Positions 53,153 to 62,239 of a stretch of DNA of 64,000 nt are shown here, piece after piece. The stretch covers positions 248,001 through 312,000 of the forward strand of contig JBMNNF010000013.1 in assembly GCA_050953825.1 (NCBI GenBank), in the 5' to 3' direction. Position numbers and translations under genes: made by a program. The first letter of the stretch is position 1. Every line of letters starts with the position of its first letter. This DNA is from DUQW01 sp050953825 (GTDB lineage: Bacteria > Bacillota_I > Bacilli_A > Acholeplasmatales > Acholeplasmataceae). Below the pieces are notes generated by a model. That model was not told the origin of the DNA. It was given only the letters and a program-made list of their open reading frames with translations, and searched no databases.

Positions 53153-55961
53153 AGATGTTATTAGAATTATTGGGGCTAAAGAAAATAATTTAAAAGATAT
53201 TAGTCTTGATATCCCTAAAAACCAATTTATCGTAATGACAGGACTTTCTGGAAGCGGAAAGTCTTCTTTAGCATTTGATACGCTTTATCAAGAGGGTCAA
53301 AGACGATATGTTGAATCATTAAGTGCTTATGCAAGGCAGTTTTTAGGTAGTTTTGAAAAGCCAAAAGTTGATTCGATTGAGGGATTATCACCATCAATTA
53401 GTATTGACCAAAGAACAACTTCACAAAACCCGAGGTCAACAGTTGGAACGGTTACTGAAATATATGACTTTTATCGTTTGATCTATGCTAAGATTGGGGT
53501 TCCGTATTGTCCTAATTCAAATAAACCACTTACTAAACAAACAATTCAAGAGATGACTGATATTACTTTAAATAATAGTCAAGACCGTGATCGAATTATC
53601 GTAATGGCTCCGGTTGTTATTAGGCAAAAAGGAACCCATGTTAATTTAATTGAACGATTTATGAAAGAGGGATTTAATCGAGCGATTATTGATGATGAAG
53701 AATATTTGTTAGAAGAAGCGCCAGCGCTTGATCGTAATAAAAATCACTCAATATCCATTGTTGTTGACCGTTTAGTGAAAAATGATGAAGTGAAATCAAG
53801 ATTATATGAATCGCTAGAATTAGCAACTCATATCGCTGATGGAAAAGCGATAGTTAAGATTAATGATAACTATCGTTTCTTTAATGAAAAATACGCTTGT
53901 GAAGACGAGTCATTTGTTATTCCAGAATTAGAAACGAGATTATTTTCATTTAACACGCCACTTGGGGCGTGTCCGTCTTGTAATGGATTAGGAGCTAAAT
54001 TAAAGATGGATTTAGATTTAGTGTTAGATCCTGAAAAATCGATTGTTAATGGCGGATTTATTCCGTATAAAAATACTGAAGATGACAATTTAAATATTCA
54101 AGAACTAGAACAAGTTGCCAAACATTATCAAATTGATATTTTAAAACCAGTGAAAGAATTAACTAAAAAAGAATTAGATATCTTTTTATATGGTTCGAAA
54201 GAAGAAATTAGTTTTATGTTAATTTCAAGTTCAGGAAGAGTTCATAGTCGTGTCGAAAAGTTTGAAGGATTAATTAACCATTTAGAAAGAAGACACCGCG
54301 AAACTACTAGTGATTGGATTAGAGATTGGTTAGAAGGGTTTATGCGTGAAATTGATTGTGAAGTGTGTGGTGGGAAGCGATTAAACCCGGCAGCACTATC
54401 GGTTAGAGTTGGGGGAATTAATATTCATGAACTAACAACATATTCAGTAGATCAATCGCTTGCATTTTTTAGAAATTTAGAATTAACTAAAACTGAAAGA
54501 GAAATTGCTAAATTAGCATTAGATGAAATCAATATGAGACTTCAATTTTTACAAGATGTTGGTTTAGGGTATCTAACTTTATCAAGAAGAGCTGGTACTT
54601 TATCGGGAGGAGAAGCTCAAAGAATCAGACTAGCAACGCAAATTGGATCAAAATTAAGTGGGGTATTATACGTATTAGATGAACCATCAATTGGACTTCA
54701 TCAACGAGATAATATTCGCTTAATTAAAGCTTTAAAAGAAATGAGAGATTTAGGTAACACTTTGGTTGTCGTAGAACATGATCATGAAACGATGTTAAGT
54801 GCCGACCATTTAATTGATATCGGTCCAGGAGCTGGTGAAGCTGGTGGTTATATTGTTGCCCAAGGTACTCCTGAGGAAGTAATGGCTAATCCGAATAGTA
54901 TTACTGGAAGATATTTATCTGGTAAAGAATGTATTGAAGTGCCTAAAACTAGAAGAAAAAGAAATGGTCAGTATATTAATATTAAAGGGGCAGCGGAAAA
55001 CAATTTGAAAGATTTAGATGTTGATATTCCATTAGGAGTATTAACTGTGGTTAGTGGTGTTTCTGGAAGTGGTAAGTCAACTTTAGTTAATTCAATATTA
55101 CTTAATGGATTACGACAAAAATATTATAAAAGTAAAGTCAAACCAGGAAAACACAGAAGTTTAGATGATCACGGTTTAATTAATAAAGTAGTGGAAATAT
55201 CACAATCACCAATTGGTCGAACACCGCGTAGTAATCCGGTTACTTACACTGGAGTTTTTGATGATATTCGCGATGTATTCGCCATGACCAAAGAAGCTCA
55301 AGTTAGGGGATACAAAAAAGGAAGATTTTCATTTAATGTTAAAGGCGGAAGGTGTGAAACTTGTCAAGGTGATGGTGTTAAAAGGATTACGATGCACTTC
55401 TTACCAGATGTTTATGTCAAATGTGAAGTATGCCAAGGCAAGCGCTATAATCGAGAAACCCTTCAAATTAAATATCGTGGTAAAACGATTAGTGATATTT
55501 TAGAAATGACGGTTGATGATGCCGTTGAATTTTTCAAAAATCATCGTAAGATTCATGATAAATTATTAACAATGAAAAATGTTGGGTTAGGTTATATCCA
55601 TTTAGGACAACCAGCGCCCACATTATCTGGCGGTGAAGCTCAAAGAGTTAAATTAGCAAGTGAACTTCAGAAGCGAATTACTCCTGAAACGATCTTTATT
55701 TTAGATGAACCAACAACGGGATTACATACTGATGATGTTAAAAGATTATTAAAAGTGCTTCATACTATCGTTGATCAAGGAGCGACTATGGTAGTTATTG
55801 AACATAATTTAGATGTCATTAAATCAGCTGATTATATAATAGATTTAGGACCTGAAGGTGGAGATAAAGGTGGTACGATTATTGCCACAGGAACACCTGA
55901 AGAAATTGCTAATGTTAAAGAGAGTTATACTGGCCAATATTTAAAACCATTATTAAAGTAA
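53142..55961 (+). CDS. uvrA: Excinuclease ABC subunit A
   Basis: Damage-recognition ATPase of nucleotide excision repair. The 939 residues have the usual two ABC modules: Walker A GLSGSGKSS and GVSGSGKST, two TLSGGEAQR signatures, and three Cys-rich zinc sites (CPSC/CNGLG region, CEVC, and CETC with CEVCQG). ATG 53142 is preceded by GGAG and lies inside the end of ligA. It ends the repair operon, closed by a terminator. Confidence 0.97.
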   Translation: MKNKDVIRIIGAKENNLKDISLDIPKNQFIVMTGLSGSGKSSLAFDTLYQEGQRRYVESLSAYARQFLGSFEKPKVDSIEGLSPSISIDQRTTSQNPRSTVGTVTEIYDFYRLIYAKIGVPYCPNSNKPLTKQTIQEMTDITLNNSQDRDRIIVMAPVVIRQKGTHVNLIERFMKEGFNRAIIDDEEYLLEEAPALDRNKNHSISIVVDRLVKNDEVKSRLYESLELATHIADGKAIVKINDNYRFFNEKYACEDESFVIPELETRLFSFNTPLGACPSCNGLGAKLKMDLDLVLDPEKSIVNGGFIPYKNTEDDNLNIQELEQVAKHYQIDILKPVKELTKKELDIFLYGSKEEISFMLISSSGRVHSRVEKFEGLINHLERRHRETTSDWIRDWLEGFMREIDCEVCGGKRLNPAALSVRVGGINIHELTTYSVDQSLAFFRNLELTKTEREIAKLALDEINMRLQFLQDVGLGYLTLSRRAGTLSGGEAQRIRLATQIGSKLSGVLYVLDEPSIGLHQRDNIRLIKALKEMRDLGNTLVVVEHDHETMLSADHLIDIGPGAGEAGGYIVAQGTPEEVMANPNSITGRYLSGKECIEVPKTRRKRNGQYINIKGAAENNLKDLDVDIPLGVLTVVSGVSGSGKSTLVNSILLNGLRQKYYKSKVKPGKHRSLDDHGLINKVVEISQSPIGRTPRSNPVTYTGVFDDIRDVFAMTKEAQVRGYKKGRFSFNVKGGRCETCQGDGVKRITMHFLPDVYVKCEVCQGKRYNRETLQIKYRGKTISDILEMTVDDAVEFFKNHRKIHDKLLTMKNVGLGYIHLGQPAPTLSGGEAQRVKLASELQKRITPETIFILDEPTTGLHTDDVKRLLKVLHTIVDQGATMVVIEHNLDVIKSADYIIDLGPEGGDKGGTIIATGTPEEIANVKESYTGQYLKPLLK

Positions 55962-55965
55962 AATC

Positions 55966-55990
55966 AAGCCGACGCTCGTCGGCTTTTTTT
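55966..55990 (+). terminator. Terminator after uvrA
   Basis: Arms AAGCCGAC (55966-55973) and GTCGGCTT (55978-55985) around GCTC, followed by a T run to 55990. Confidence 0.93.
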
Positions 55991-55994
55991 AATG

Positions 55995-56019
55995 ATAACA
56001 TATCGTGATATGTTATAAT
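55995..56019 (+). promoter_or_regulatory. -10 box with long inverted repeat, operator-like
   Basis: Perfect inverted repeat with ten-base arms ATAACATATC (55995-56004) and GATATGTTAT (56007-56016) around GT, overlapping TATAAT at 56014-56019. It is separate from the uvrA terminator just before. It looks like a repressor site for the gene at 56039 and the hprK operon behind it. Confidence 0.55.
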
Positions 56020-56038
56020 AGTTTTGAGATAAAGAATT

Positions 56039-56548
56039 ATGGAAGAAAGAGAAAAACAACAAAAAATCAAAGAAGCAGAACAAACCATTAAAAAAACCAA
56101 GAAAGAAATTAGAGCGTTTAAGCTCAAATTTGCCACGGCCATTGGTTATTTTCGTCATAGTAATATCTTGTTAAATGCGTTAGTAACCGTATTTATCTCG
56201 GTTTTAGCTGGGATTGTTACGATTGGTTTATCTAATACAGCTATTCCTTTAATTGAAGGAAATTATGCGCATATTATTTATTTGCTCATGATTTTTTCAG
56301 TTTTAGAATTAGTGACGAGGTACTTATTTTTCATATTTTTCTATAAGGCAATTATCAGACTTAAGGGAGTTTTGTTGTTTCCATATAACATAATTTACCT
56401 TTATCTTCTTGAAGCATATCTTGATGTAGAATTTAAGAATTTTTTCACTGTATTTGGTTTTGTATTATTATTTAGTTTGATTAGAAGTGGTATTTTATAC
56501 ATATTAGATAGACTTAAAGGAAATTTTTCTAATGAGGTGGAACGATGA
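56039..56548 (+). CDS. Membrane protein with N-terminal coiled coil, unknown
   Basis: A 169-residue protein: a highly charged helical N-terminus (about 1-30, rich in Lys, Glu and Gln) followed by about four membrane helices. The SD is weak (GATAAAG). It shares four bases (ATGA) with hprK and so heads that operon. I do not recognise a family. Confidence 0.7.
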   Translation: MEEREKQQKIKEAEQTIKKTKKEIRAFKLKFATAIGYFRHSNILLNALVTVFISVLAGIVTIGLSNTAIPLIEGNYAHIIYLLMIFSVLELVTRYLFFIFFYKAIIRLKGVLLFPYNIIYLYLLEAYLDVEFKNFFTVFGFVLLFSLIRSGILYILDRLKGNFSNEVER

Positions 56549-57489
56549 AAAAGAAATTAAGAATCAGAAAAATGGTTATGGATTGTGATTTGGAAGTTTT
56601 AGCCGGTCATAAGGGATTAGATGGATCAATTGAAGTTGAAATGATTTCACGCCCAGGTTTTGAAATTATGGGCAATTTTGAATTCTCTGATTCACAAAGA
56701 TTAATGATTATTGGGGTTCAAGAATCAAATTATTTAAATAGTCGTGATCCGGAGACAAGAGAAAGAATTGTTAAAAGTTTATTTGATTTTAAACCACCTG
56801 TAATCGTTTTTCCAGTTAATAAAGAAGTTGAAAAAGTTATTGATCTTTTTAAAAATTATGGTGATGAATACAATATACCAATTTTAAGAAGTGAACTAAA
56901 CACAACCCCACTTAATTCAATGTTATATGTATATTTGCACCGTGAATTATCAGAAACAATTGGTGTTCATGGAGTTTTAATGGATATTCACGGTATGGGA
57001 ACTTTAATTATTGGTGCTAGTGGCATTGGTAAGAGTGAAACTGCCCTTGAATTAATTAAAAGAGGACATATTTTAGTTTCGGATGACTTAGTTGAAATTT
57101 ATGAATCAACTGCTGGAAGTTTAGTCGGGACAGCACCAAGAATTTTAAGACGTTATCTTGAAATTAGAGGAATTGGTATTGTTGATGTAATTACGATGTT
57201 TGGTAGTGGTTCTTACCGCGAGCGCAAGCGAGTTCATATTGTAGTCGAATTAGAAAATTGGAAAAAAGATAAAGAATATGATCGTTTAGGTATTAATACT
57301 GAAACGATTAGATATTTTAATACCGATATACCAAAAGTAACGATTCCGATTCTACCTGGTAGAAACGTAGCAACATTAGTTGAAAGTGCAGCGATGAATG
57401 AAAAACTAAAAGAAATGGGTTACAATGCTGCAGTAACCTTTACGCAAAACGTGTCAGCGTTAGCGAAAAGGGAGTTTGATGATGAGTAA
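56545..57489 (+). CDS. hprK: HPr kinase/phosphorylase
   Basis: Phosphorylates and dephosphorylates Ser46 of HPr, linking sugar flux to regulation. The 314-residue protein has the P-loop GASGIGKSETAL, the SDDLVEI metal and HPr-contact segment, and the family K3 motif EIRGIGIVDV. Start is in the ATGA overlap. The order hprK-lgt-ppaX is that of B. subtilis, where the phosphatase product Pi links HprK and PpaX. Confidence 0.96.
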   Translation: MKKKLRIRKMVMDCDLEVLAGHKGLDGSIEVEMISRPGFEIMGNFEFSDSQRLMIIGVQESNYLNSRDPETRERIVKSLFDFKPPVIVFPVNKEVEKVIDLFKNYGDEYNIPILRSELNTTPLNSMLYVYLHRELSETIGVHGVLMDIHGMGTLIIGASGIGKSETALELIKRGHILVSDDLVEIYESTAGSLVGTAPRILRRYLEIRGIGIVDVITMFGSGSYRERKRVHIVVELENWKKDKEYDRLGINTETIRYFNTDIPKVTIPILPGRNVATLVESAAMNEKLKEMGYNAAVTFTQNVSALAKREFDDE

Positions 57490-58660
57490 AAATAAGAAAA
57501 AGAATAAAAAGCAACCAAAAAAAGTAGGTCCTATCAGAGAAAAAATTGAACAATTCAAAGAAACTAAAGTTGGCGCATTTATTGCCAAGTTTCCCGAAGT
57601 TGTCGTAGGACCATTAATGCTATTATGGGTATTTATTTTAATTGTTATCGCCACTAATGGGTTAGGAATAATTAAAAGTACCAGTGCGATTACTATTGGC
57701 TCAATTCATATTAAGTGGTATGCTGTATTTATTTTAACTGGGATTGTATTTGCGGCTATTTATGGCTATTATGAATACCCTAAATTGGGAATTTCAAGAG
57801 ATACCCTAACGGATGGATTATTAATTATTGTTCCACTGTCAATTCTTGGAGCGAGATTATTTTATGTGATTTTTGATCCAAAAGGAAGTTACAAAAATTT
57901 TATTGATGTCATTAATTTAACTGATGGTGGTCTTGCAATTGCTGGTGGCATTATTGTTGCCGTGGTTTCAGTAATTGTCTTTGCCAAAATTAAAAAGATT
58001 AACCCATTTTATTTCTTTGATGTGTTAGCGATTGGATTATTAATCGGTCAAATTATTGGAAGATGGGGCAACTTTATTAATCATGAAGCGCACGGACCAG
58101 CAGTAGAAAACAGTTGGATTTTCCACAATTTAGTTCCTAAATTTGTTAAAGAAAATATGGTAATTGGTGGAACGACTTATCACCCAACTTTTTTATACGA
58201 AAGTTTTCTTAACTTTGTTTTTGTGGTTTTCTTAATCGTAATTAGAAAGTTTAAAGTTTTTAAAGTTGGAGATTCAATTGGTCTATACCTAATTTATTAT
58301 GGATTAATTAGAGGTATCGTCATTGAACCTTTAAGAACCGATCCACTATATATTGGATCATTAAAAGTTAATATTTGGCTACCAGTAACCGTGTTCGCCG
58401 TTGGTGGATTAATTTATTTAATTTTAAAAAATGTACTAGCTAAAAAATTACCTTATTATTGCGATTTAGCAATTACCGATAATCTATATTTAAAAGGGTT
58501 AGAAGGTAAAGAGTATAAAAAGAAACAAAAAGAAGCCAGAAAAAAAGAAAGACAAAAAAGAATTAAAGCTGAACAAGAAAGATATCAAGTTTCTGAAGAA
58601 GAAATAATCGAAGAACTTAATAAAATGGAACAAAAAAGAAAGAAAAATGATAAAAAATGA
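57482..58660 (+). CDS. lgt: Prolipoprotein diacylglyceryl transferase with extended ends
   Basis: Adds diacylglycerol to the lipobox Cys of prolipoproteins. The 392-residue membrane protein has the family motif GRWGNFINHEAHG with the catalytic His-Gly region, and GGLAIAGG. It is about 100 residues longer than usual: a charged N-terminal extension plus a first helix (about 1-60) and a Lys/Glu-rich coiled-coil tail (about 330-392). Starts at TTG 57476, ATG 57479 and ATG 57482 are possible; the last is best spaced from GGGAG. It overlaps hprK by eight bases and processes lipoproteins such as those at 15810 and 22698. Confidence 0.92.
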   Translation: MSKNKKKNKKQPKKVGPIREKIEQFKETKVGAFIAKFPEVVVGPLMLLWVFILIVIATNGLGIIKSTSAITIGSIHIKWYAVFILTGIVFAAIYGYYEYPKLGISRDTLTDGLLIIVPLSILGARLFYVIFDPKGSYKNFIDVINLTDGGLAIAGGIIVAVVSVIVFAKIKKINPFYFFDVLAIGLLIGQIIGRWGNFINHEAHGPAVENSWIFHNLVPKFVKENMVIGGTTYHPTFLYESFLNFVFVVFLIVIRKFKVFKVGDSIGLYLIYYGLIRGIVIEPLRTDPLYIGSLKVNIWLPVTVFAVGGLIYLILKNVLAKKLPYYCDLAITDNLYLKGLEGKEYKKKQKEARKKERQKRIKAEQERYQVSEEEIIEELNKMEQKRKKNDKK

Positions 58661-59304
58661 TAAAAGGCGTTTTATTCGATTTAGATGGAACTTTAATCGA
58701 TAGTGCACCGTCGATATTAAGATGTTTTGATATTACTTTTAGAGATTTGTTTCCTGAAGTTACTTTAACTGAAGAAGAACGATTATCATTTTTAGGTCCG
58801 ACTTTAGTTCAAACTTTTAGTAGGTATACGGATGATATGAATTATGTTCAAAAAGCTTTTGACTACTATGTCAAACATAGTCAGGTTGAACATGATAATG
58901 ATTTAATTGGAGCATTTCCTAATGCAGCTAAAACCTTAAAATTATTAAAAGATAGCGGATATAAAATTGGAATTGTTACCTCAAAGAAAAACAACATGGC
59001 GAGAAGGGGTATGGCCAATAATGATTTATTGGAATATGTTGATGTTTTAGTTGGCTTTGATGATATTAAGCATCATAAGCCAAGACCAGATTCACTTTTG
59101 AAAGCTGCTGAATTGTTAAATTTAAAAGTTGAAGAATTAATGTATGTTGGAGATCATGCCAATGATATTTTAGCGGCTCAAGCTTGTAATATGATAAGCG
59201 TGGGAGTTGAATTTAGTTACAATCTTGATAAAATAAAATTACACAATCCGGATTACATAATTAAGGATTTGTTAGAATTATTAGATATAGTTAAGGAGAA
59301 ATAA
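58657..59304 (+). CDS. ppaX: Pyrophosphatase PpaX-like HAD hydrolase
   Basis: A 215-residue HAD hydrolase: motif I FDLDGTLIDS, motif II as IVTSKK, the lysine near KHHKPRPD, and motif IV YVGDHANDI. PpaX hydrolyses the pyrophosphate made when HprK dephosphorylates HPr, and its place after hprK-lgt supports the name. A phosphoglycolate phosphatase activity cannot be excluded. Start overlaps the lgt stop (ATGA). Confidence 0.87.
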   Translation: MIKGVLFDLDGTLIDSAPSILRCFDITFRDLFPEVTLTEEERLSFLGPTLVQTFSRYTDDMNYVQKAFDYYVKHSQVEHDNDLIGAFPNAAKTLKLLKDSGYKIGIVTSKKNNMARRGMANNDLLEYVDVLVGFDDIKHHKPRPDSLLKAAELLNLKVEELMYVGDHANDILAAQACNMISVGVEFSYNLDKIKLHNPDYIIKDLLELLDIVKEK

Positions 59305-59308
59305 AATT

Positions 59309-60220
59309 ATGTATGATTTAATTATTGTTGGTGCTGGTGCTGCCGGAATGACAGCTAGCATTTATGCTAAAAGAGCCAATTTAAATTTATTAGTTATTGA
59401 AAATAATGCACCAGGTGGTCAAATGGTAACTACCGGCGATATTGAAAATTATCCAGGCGTTGGGAAAATGACTGGACCAGAATTATCAATGGCAATGTTT
59501 AATCACGCTATGGAATTAGGTGTTGATTTTGAGTTTGAAACTGTTAAAAAAGTTGAAATAAAAGATCAAGTTAAAGTTGTTTTATTAGAAGATGGCACTA
59601 AACTTGAAACTAAAGCTTTACTAATTGCGACAGGAGCGAATCCAAGACGATTAGGAGTTCCAGGTGAAGATAAGTTTGCTGGTCGTGGCATTAGTTGGTG
59701 TGCCATTTGTGATGGCGCATTTTATAAAAATCGGAAAGTTGTTTTTGTTGGCGGCGGTAATAGTGCTGTTGACGAAGCACTAACAATGGCTAATGTCGCA
59801 ACTGAGATTGAAGTTGTGCAAAATTTAGATAAATTAACGGCTGATCCAGTTTCGGTTGAAAGATTACTGCAACAACCAAATGTTAAAGTTCACTACAATT
59901 CAGTAGTTAAAGAATTTATCGGCGATAACGAGTTAGAAGCCGTTAAAATTGTCGATAATCACGGAAAAGAATCAATTATTAAAACCGATGGAGTCTTTGA
60001 ATACGTTGGTTTGAAACCATCAACTGACGTCATTAAAAACTTAGGTATTACTGATAAATGGGGTTATATTGAAACTGATGAAAAACTAGCAACCAAATTA
60101 CTTGGAGTTTTTGCTGCAGGTGATGTTAGAGTTAAAAATGTTAGACAAATTGTTACCGCAACTAGCGATGGTGCAGTTGCCGTTCAATCAATCTTAAAGT
60201 ATTTAGAAGGTTGGAGATAA
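59309..60220 (+). CDS. trxB: Thioredoxin reductase
   Basis: NADPH-dependent flavoenzyme that keeps thioredoxin reduced. The 303 residues show the FAD motif GAGAAGMTASIYA, the redox pair in CAICDGAF, the NADPH motif GGGNSAVDEA, and the FAD-closing GVFAAGDVR. ATG 59309 follows AAGGAG. It lies between ppaX and whiA in one transcript. Confidence 0.96.
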   Translation: MYDLIIVGAGAAGMTASIYAKRANLNLLVIENNAPGGQMVTTGDIENYPGVGKMTGPELSMAMFNHAMELGVDFEFETVKKVEIKDQVKVVLLEDGTKLETKALLIATGANPRRLGVPGEDKFAGRGISWCAICDGAFYKNRKVVFVGGGNSAVDEALTMANVATEIEVVQNLDKLTADPVSVERLLQQPNVKVHYNSVVKEFIGDNELEAVKIVDNHGKESIIKTDGVFEYVGLKPSTDVIKNLGITDKWGYIETDEKLATKLLGVFAAGDVRVKNVRQIVTATSDGAVAVQSILKYLEGWR

Positions 60221-60223
60221 AAT

Positions 60224-61153
60224 TTGAGTTTTGCGAAAACAGTCAAAAAAGAAATGACTTCAATTCCGGTAAATCAAAGTGAAATGTTAGCTGAAATTTC
60301 GGCATTTTTTCACTTGAGTTGTGAAATAGATGAAGAAAGTGAACCACCTTCAATTACTTATAAATCGAAAAATGCGACAGTCGCCATTAGATTTTTAAAA
60401 TTATTACGTTCACTTTACCCTTCAAGTGTGAAGTTAGATATTAAAGATGAAAAAGTCTTACAATATCGGAAATCCATTAATCTTAAAATTTTATCACCAA
60501 TTAAAGAAATCATCAGTGAACACGGTATTGATCAAAAAGAAGATAACAGAGAATTATTAGTTAACACACCTGAAACCAAACAAGCTTATCTCAGGGCCGC
60601 ATTTTTAATTTCAGGATCAATTAATGACCCAAGTACTTCTAATTATCATTTAGAAATTTACGCTAAAGATCCGAATGATATATTGTTTATCCAATCACTA
60701 ATGAATTACTTTAATTTAAATGCTAAAATTATTAAAAGAAGAAATGGTTTTATCGCTTATTTAAAAGATTCTGAACAAATTTCTAATTTCTTAATTTTAA
60801 CTAAAGCTCAAAACTCGTTATTTAAATTTGAAGATGTTAGAATTCAAAGAGACTTTAATAATTCAATTAACCGCATCATTAATATGGAAGTAGCGAACGA
60901 ACAAAAAGTAATTGCTTCATCCGAAAGACAATTAGATGATATTCGATATATTCAAAAACACTTGACATTAAATGTGTTAAACGATAAATTAAAAGAGGCA
61001 GCAATTTTACGATTAGAAAATCCAACATTAAGCTTATCTGAATTAGAAACGGCTTATTTAGAAAAATATAATAAAAAAATTTCACGATCTGGACTGAATC
61101 ACCGATTCATTAAGATCAGAGAAATTCGTCTAGAAGACGAGGAGAGAGGATAA
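60224..61153 (+). CDS. whiA: DNA-binding protein WhiA
   Basis: A 309-residue protein with the WhiA N-terminal LAGLIDADG-like domain (AYLRAAFLISGSINDPSTSNYHLEI in the middle) and a C-terminal helix-turn-helix (LEAAILRLENPTLSL-like segment, LSLSELETAYLEKY). In Gram-positive bacteria it acts with division and chromosome segregation, and in mycoplasmas with ribosomal gene regulation. The start is TTG 60224 after GGAG, in the trxB stop region. In Bacillus rapZ and mgfK (yvcK) precede whiA; here they are missing from this position. Confidence 0.93.
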   Translation: MSFAKTVKKEMTSIPVNQSEMLAEISAFFHLSCEIDEESEPPSITYKSKNATVAIRFLKLLRSLYPSSVKLDIKDEKVLQYRKSINLKILSPIKEIISEHGIDQKEDNRELLVNTPETKQAYLRAAFLISGSINDPSTSNYHLEIYAKDPNDILFIQSLMNYFNLNAKIIKRRNGFIAYLKDSEQISNFLILTKAQNSLFKFEDVRIQRDFNNSINRIINMEVANEQKVIASSERQLDDIRYIQKHLTLNVLNDKLKEAAILRLENPTLSLSELETAYLEKYNKKISRSGLNHRFIKIREIRLEDEERG

Positions 61154-61155
61154 AA

Positions 61156-61551
61156 ATGGAAAATCAAAGAGAAACTGTTGACGCTCAATATGTTGAGCCA
61201 GTCAAAAAACCAATGAGTATTAAAAAGATTAATGCGATTAAAAGTTTGTTAGTATCAACATATTCAGTAATTATTACTGTCGTTTATGTTATGTTAGGAC
61301 TATTTGTGGCCTGGCATCCATGGTGGTTAATTTTTTTAACCATTCCGATTTATGCATCTTTAGTTGAAGCTATTTTAAGAAAAAGACCAGGACTATTTTC
61401 AATTGAAATGGTAGCGGTGTCCGTTTATGTCACTTTAGGTTTTCTTTTAGATAAATGGCATCCAACCTGGGTCATTTTATTAGTGATTCCGGTATACCGT
61501 TCAACTCTATCAGCATTTAGAAAGATAAAATATATTAGAGAAAACGACTAA
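61156..61551 (+). CDS. Small membrane protein with internal duplication
   Basis: A 131-residue protein. Residues about 33-72 and 86-122 are two copies of the pattern VYVxLG, then WHPxW, then VILLxIPVY, each about two helices. It has no recognised function, though similar WHP-containing membrane proteins occur in Firmicutes. Strong SD GGAGAGAGG overlapping the end of whiA; likely same transcript. Confidence 0.72.
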   Translation: MENQRETVDAQYVEPVKKPMSIKKINAIKSLLVSTYSVIITVVYVMLGLFVAWHPWWLIFLTIPIYASLVEAILRKRPGLFSIEMVAVSVYVTLGFLLDKWHPTWVILLVIPVYRSTLSAFRKIKYIREND

Positions 61552-61553
61552 AA

Positions 61554-61582
61554 TTGTATTAAAAACTTAAAAATAGTATAAT
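61554..61582 (+). promoter_or_regulatory. Promoter of the 61606 gene
   Basis: TTGTAT (61554-61559), a 17-base spacer, and TATAAT (61577-61582). The start of transcription near 61589 makes the in-frame ATG at 61591 nearly leaderless, which favours ATG 61606. Confidence 0.75.
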
Positions 61583-61605
61583 AAGACAGAATGGAAGTTG
61601 ATAAT

Positions 61606-62196
61606 ATGCAAAAAAATAAAAAACAAAGTGAAACGAAAAAGCCAGTTCCACCTTCAAAATCAGGAGTTAGACGTGGTGAAAAAGAAGAATCTAAAGTTGG
61701 TAAAATCTTAACTACAGTTGGAGTAAGTGTTTTAGTAGCTTTAGTATTTGCCTTGGTGATTGCGTTAATCGTTGTCAGTGTAGCCAATAAAAAACCAAAA
61801 GAAAGCCCATTTATTGATGAAATTCATGTTAATTATCAAGAGGTTAGTGATGTAATTAATCATCAACTAGTAGCATTAAATGAAAAAGAAAGTTCAAGGA
61901 AAGCTTTTAATGAATTAACTAAACCTAAATCATTTATTATCTTCTACCGTGATGAAGATTTAAAAAATGAAGAATTTGTTGAAGCGGCTTTAGCTTTAAA
62001 ATCAGATAGTGTTGGCGTTGTCTTTTATAATTTAACGAATAATCCTGAAATTTTAGGGGAATCAGATGCTGTCTTAAATAAAATTGAGTTTTCTGATCCT
62101 AAATTATTACCATTTGTAATTGAAATTACCGAATCTCAATATACATTTAGATTTATTGGTGAGATGGAAAACGTTCTAGCTGCAATTAGAAAATAA
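61606..62196 (+). CDS. Single-pass membrane protein with thioredoxin-like outer domain
   Basis: About 196 residues: a basic cytosolic segment (about 1-35), one helix (about 36-61), and an outer domain whose pattern (KSFIIFYRDED, then VGVVFYNL, then LLPFVIEI with a Pro at the cis-Pro position) looks like a thioredoxin fold without the CxxC pair. ATG 61606 has GGAAG eight bases upstream. A structural role is more likely than redox catalysis. The fold call is by eye. Confidence 0.6.
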   Translation: MQKNKKQSETKKPVPPSKSGVRRGEKEESKVGKILTTVGVSVLVALVFALVIALIVVSVANKKPKESPFIDEIHVNYQEVSDVINHQLVALNEKESSRKAFNELTKPKSFIIFYRDEDLKNEEFVEAALALKSDSVGVVFYNLTNNPEILGESDAVLNKIEFSDPKLLPFVIEITESQYTFRFIGEMENVLAAIRK

Positions 62197-62202
62197 ATTT
62201 TT

Positions 62203-62225
62203 AAAGCCGGTTGACCGGCTTTTAG
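62203..62225 (+). terminator. Terminator before tex
   Basis: Arms AAAGCCGG (62203-62210) and CCGGCTTT (62215-62222) around TTGA, with a short T tail. Confidence 0.75.
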
Positions 62226-62239
62226 TTTGCCTAGTTTTA

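Noticed and set aside
56044..56158. Frames on the minus strand over the start of the 56039 gene
   Set aside because: Phe-rich antisense of a Lys/Glu-rich coiled coil; no SD.
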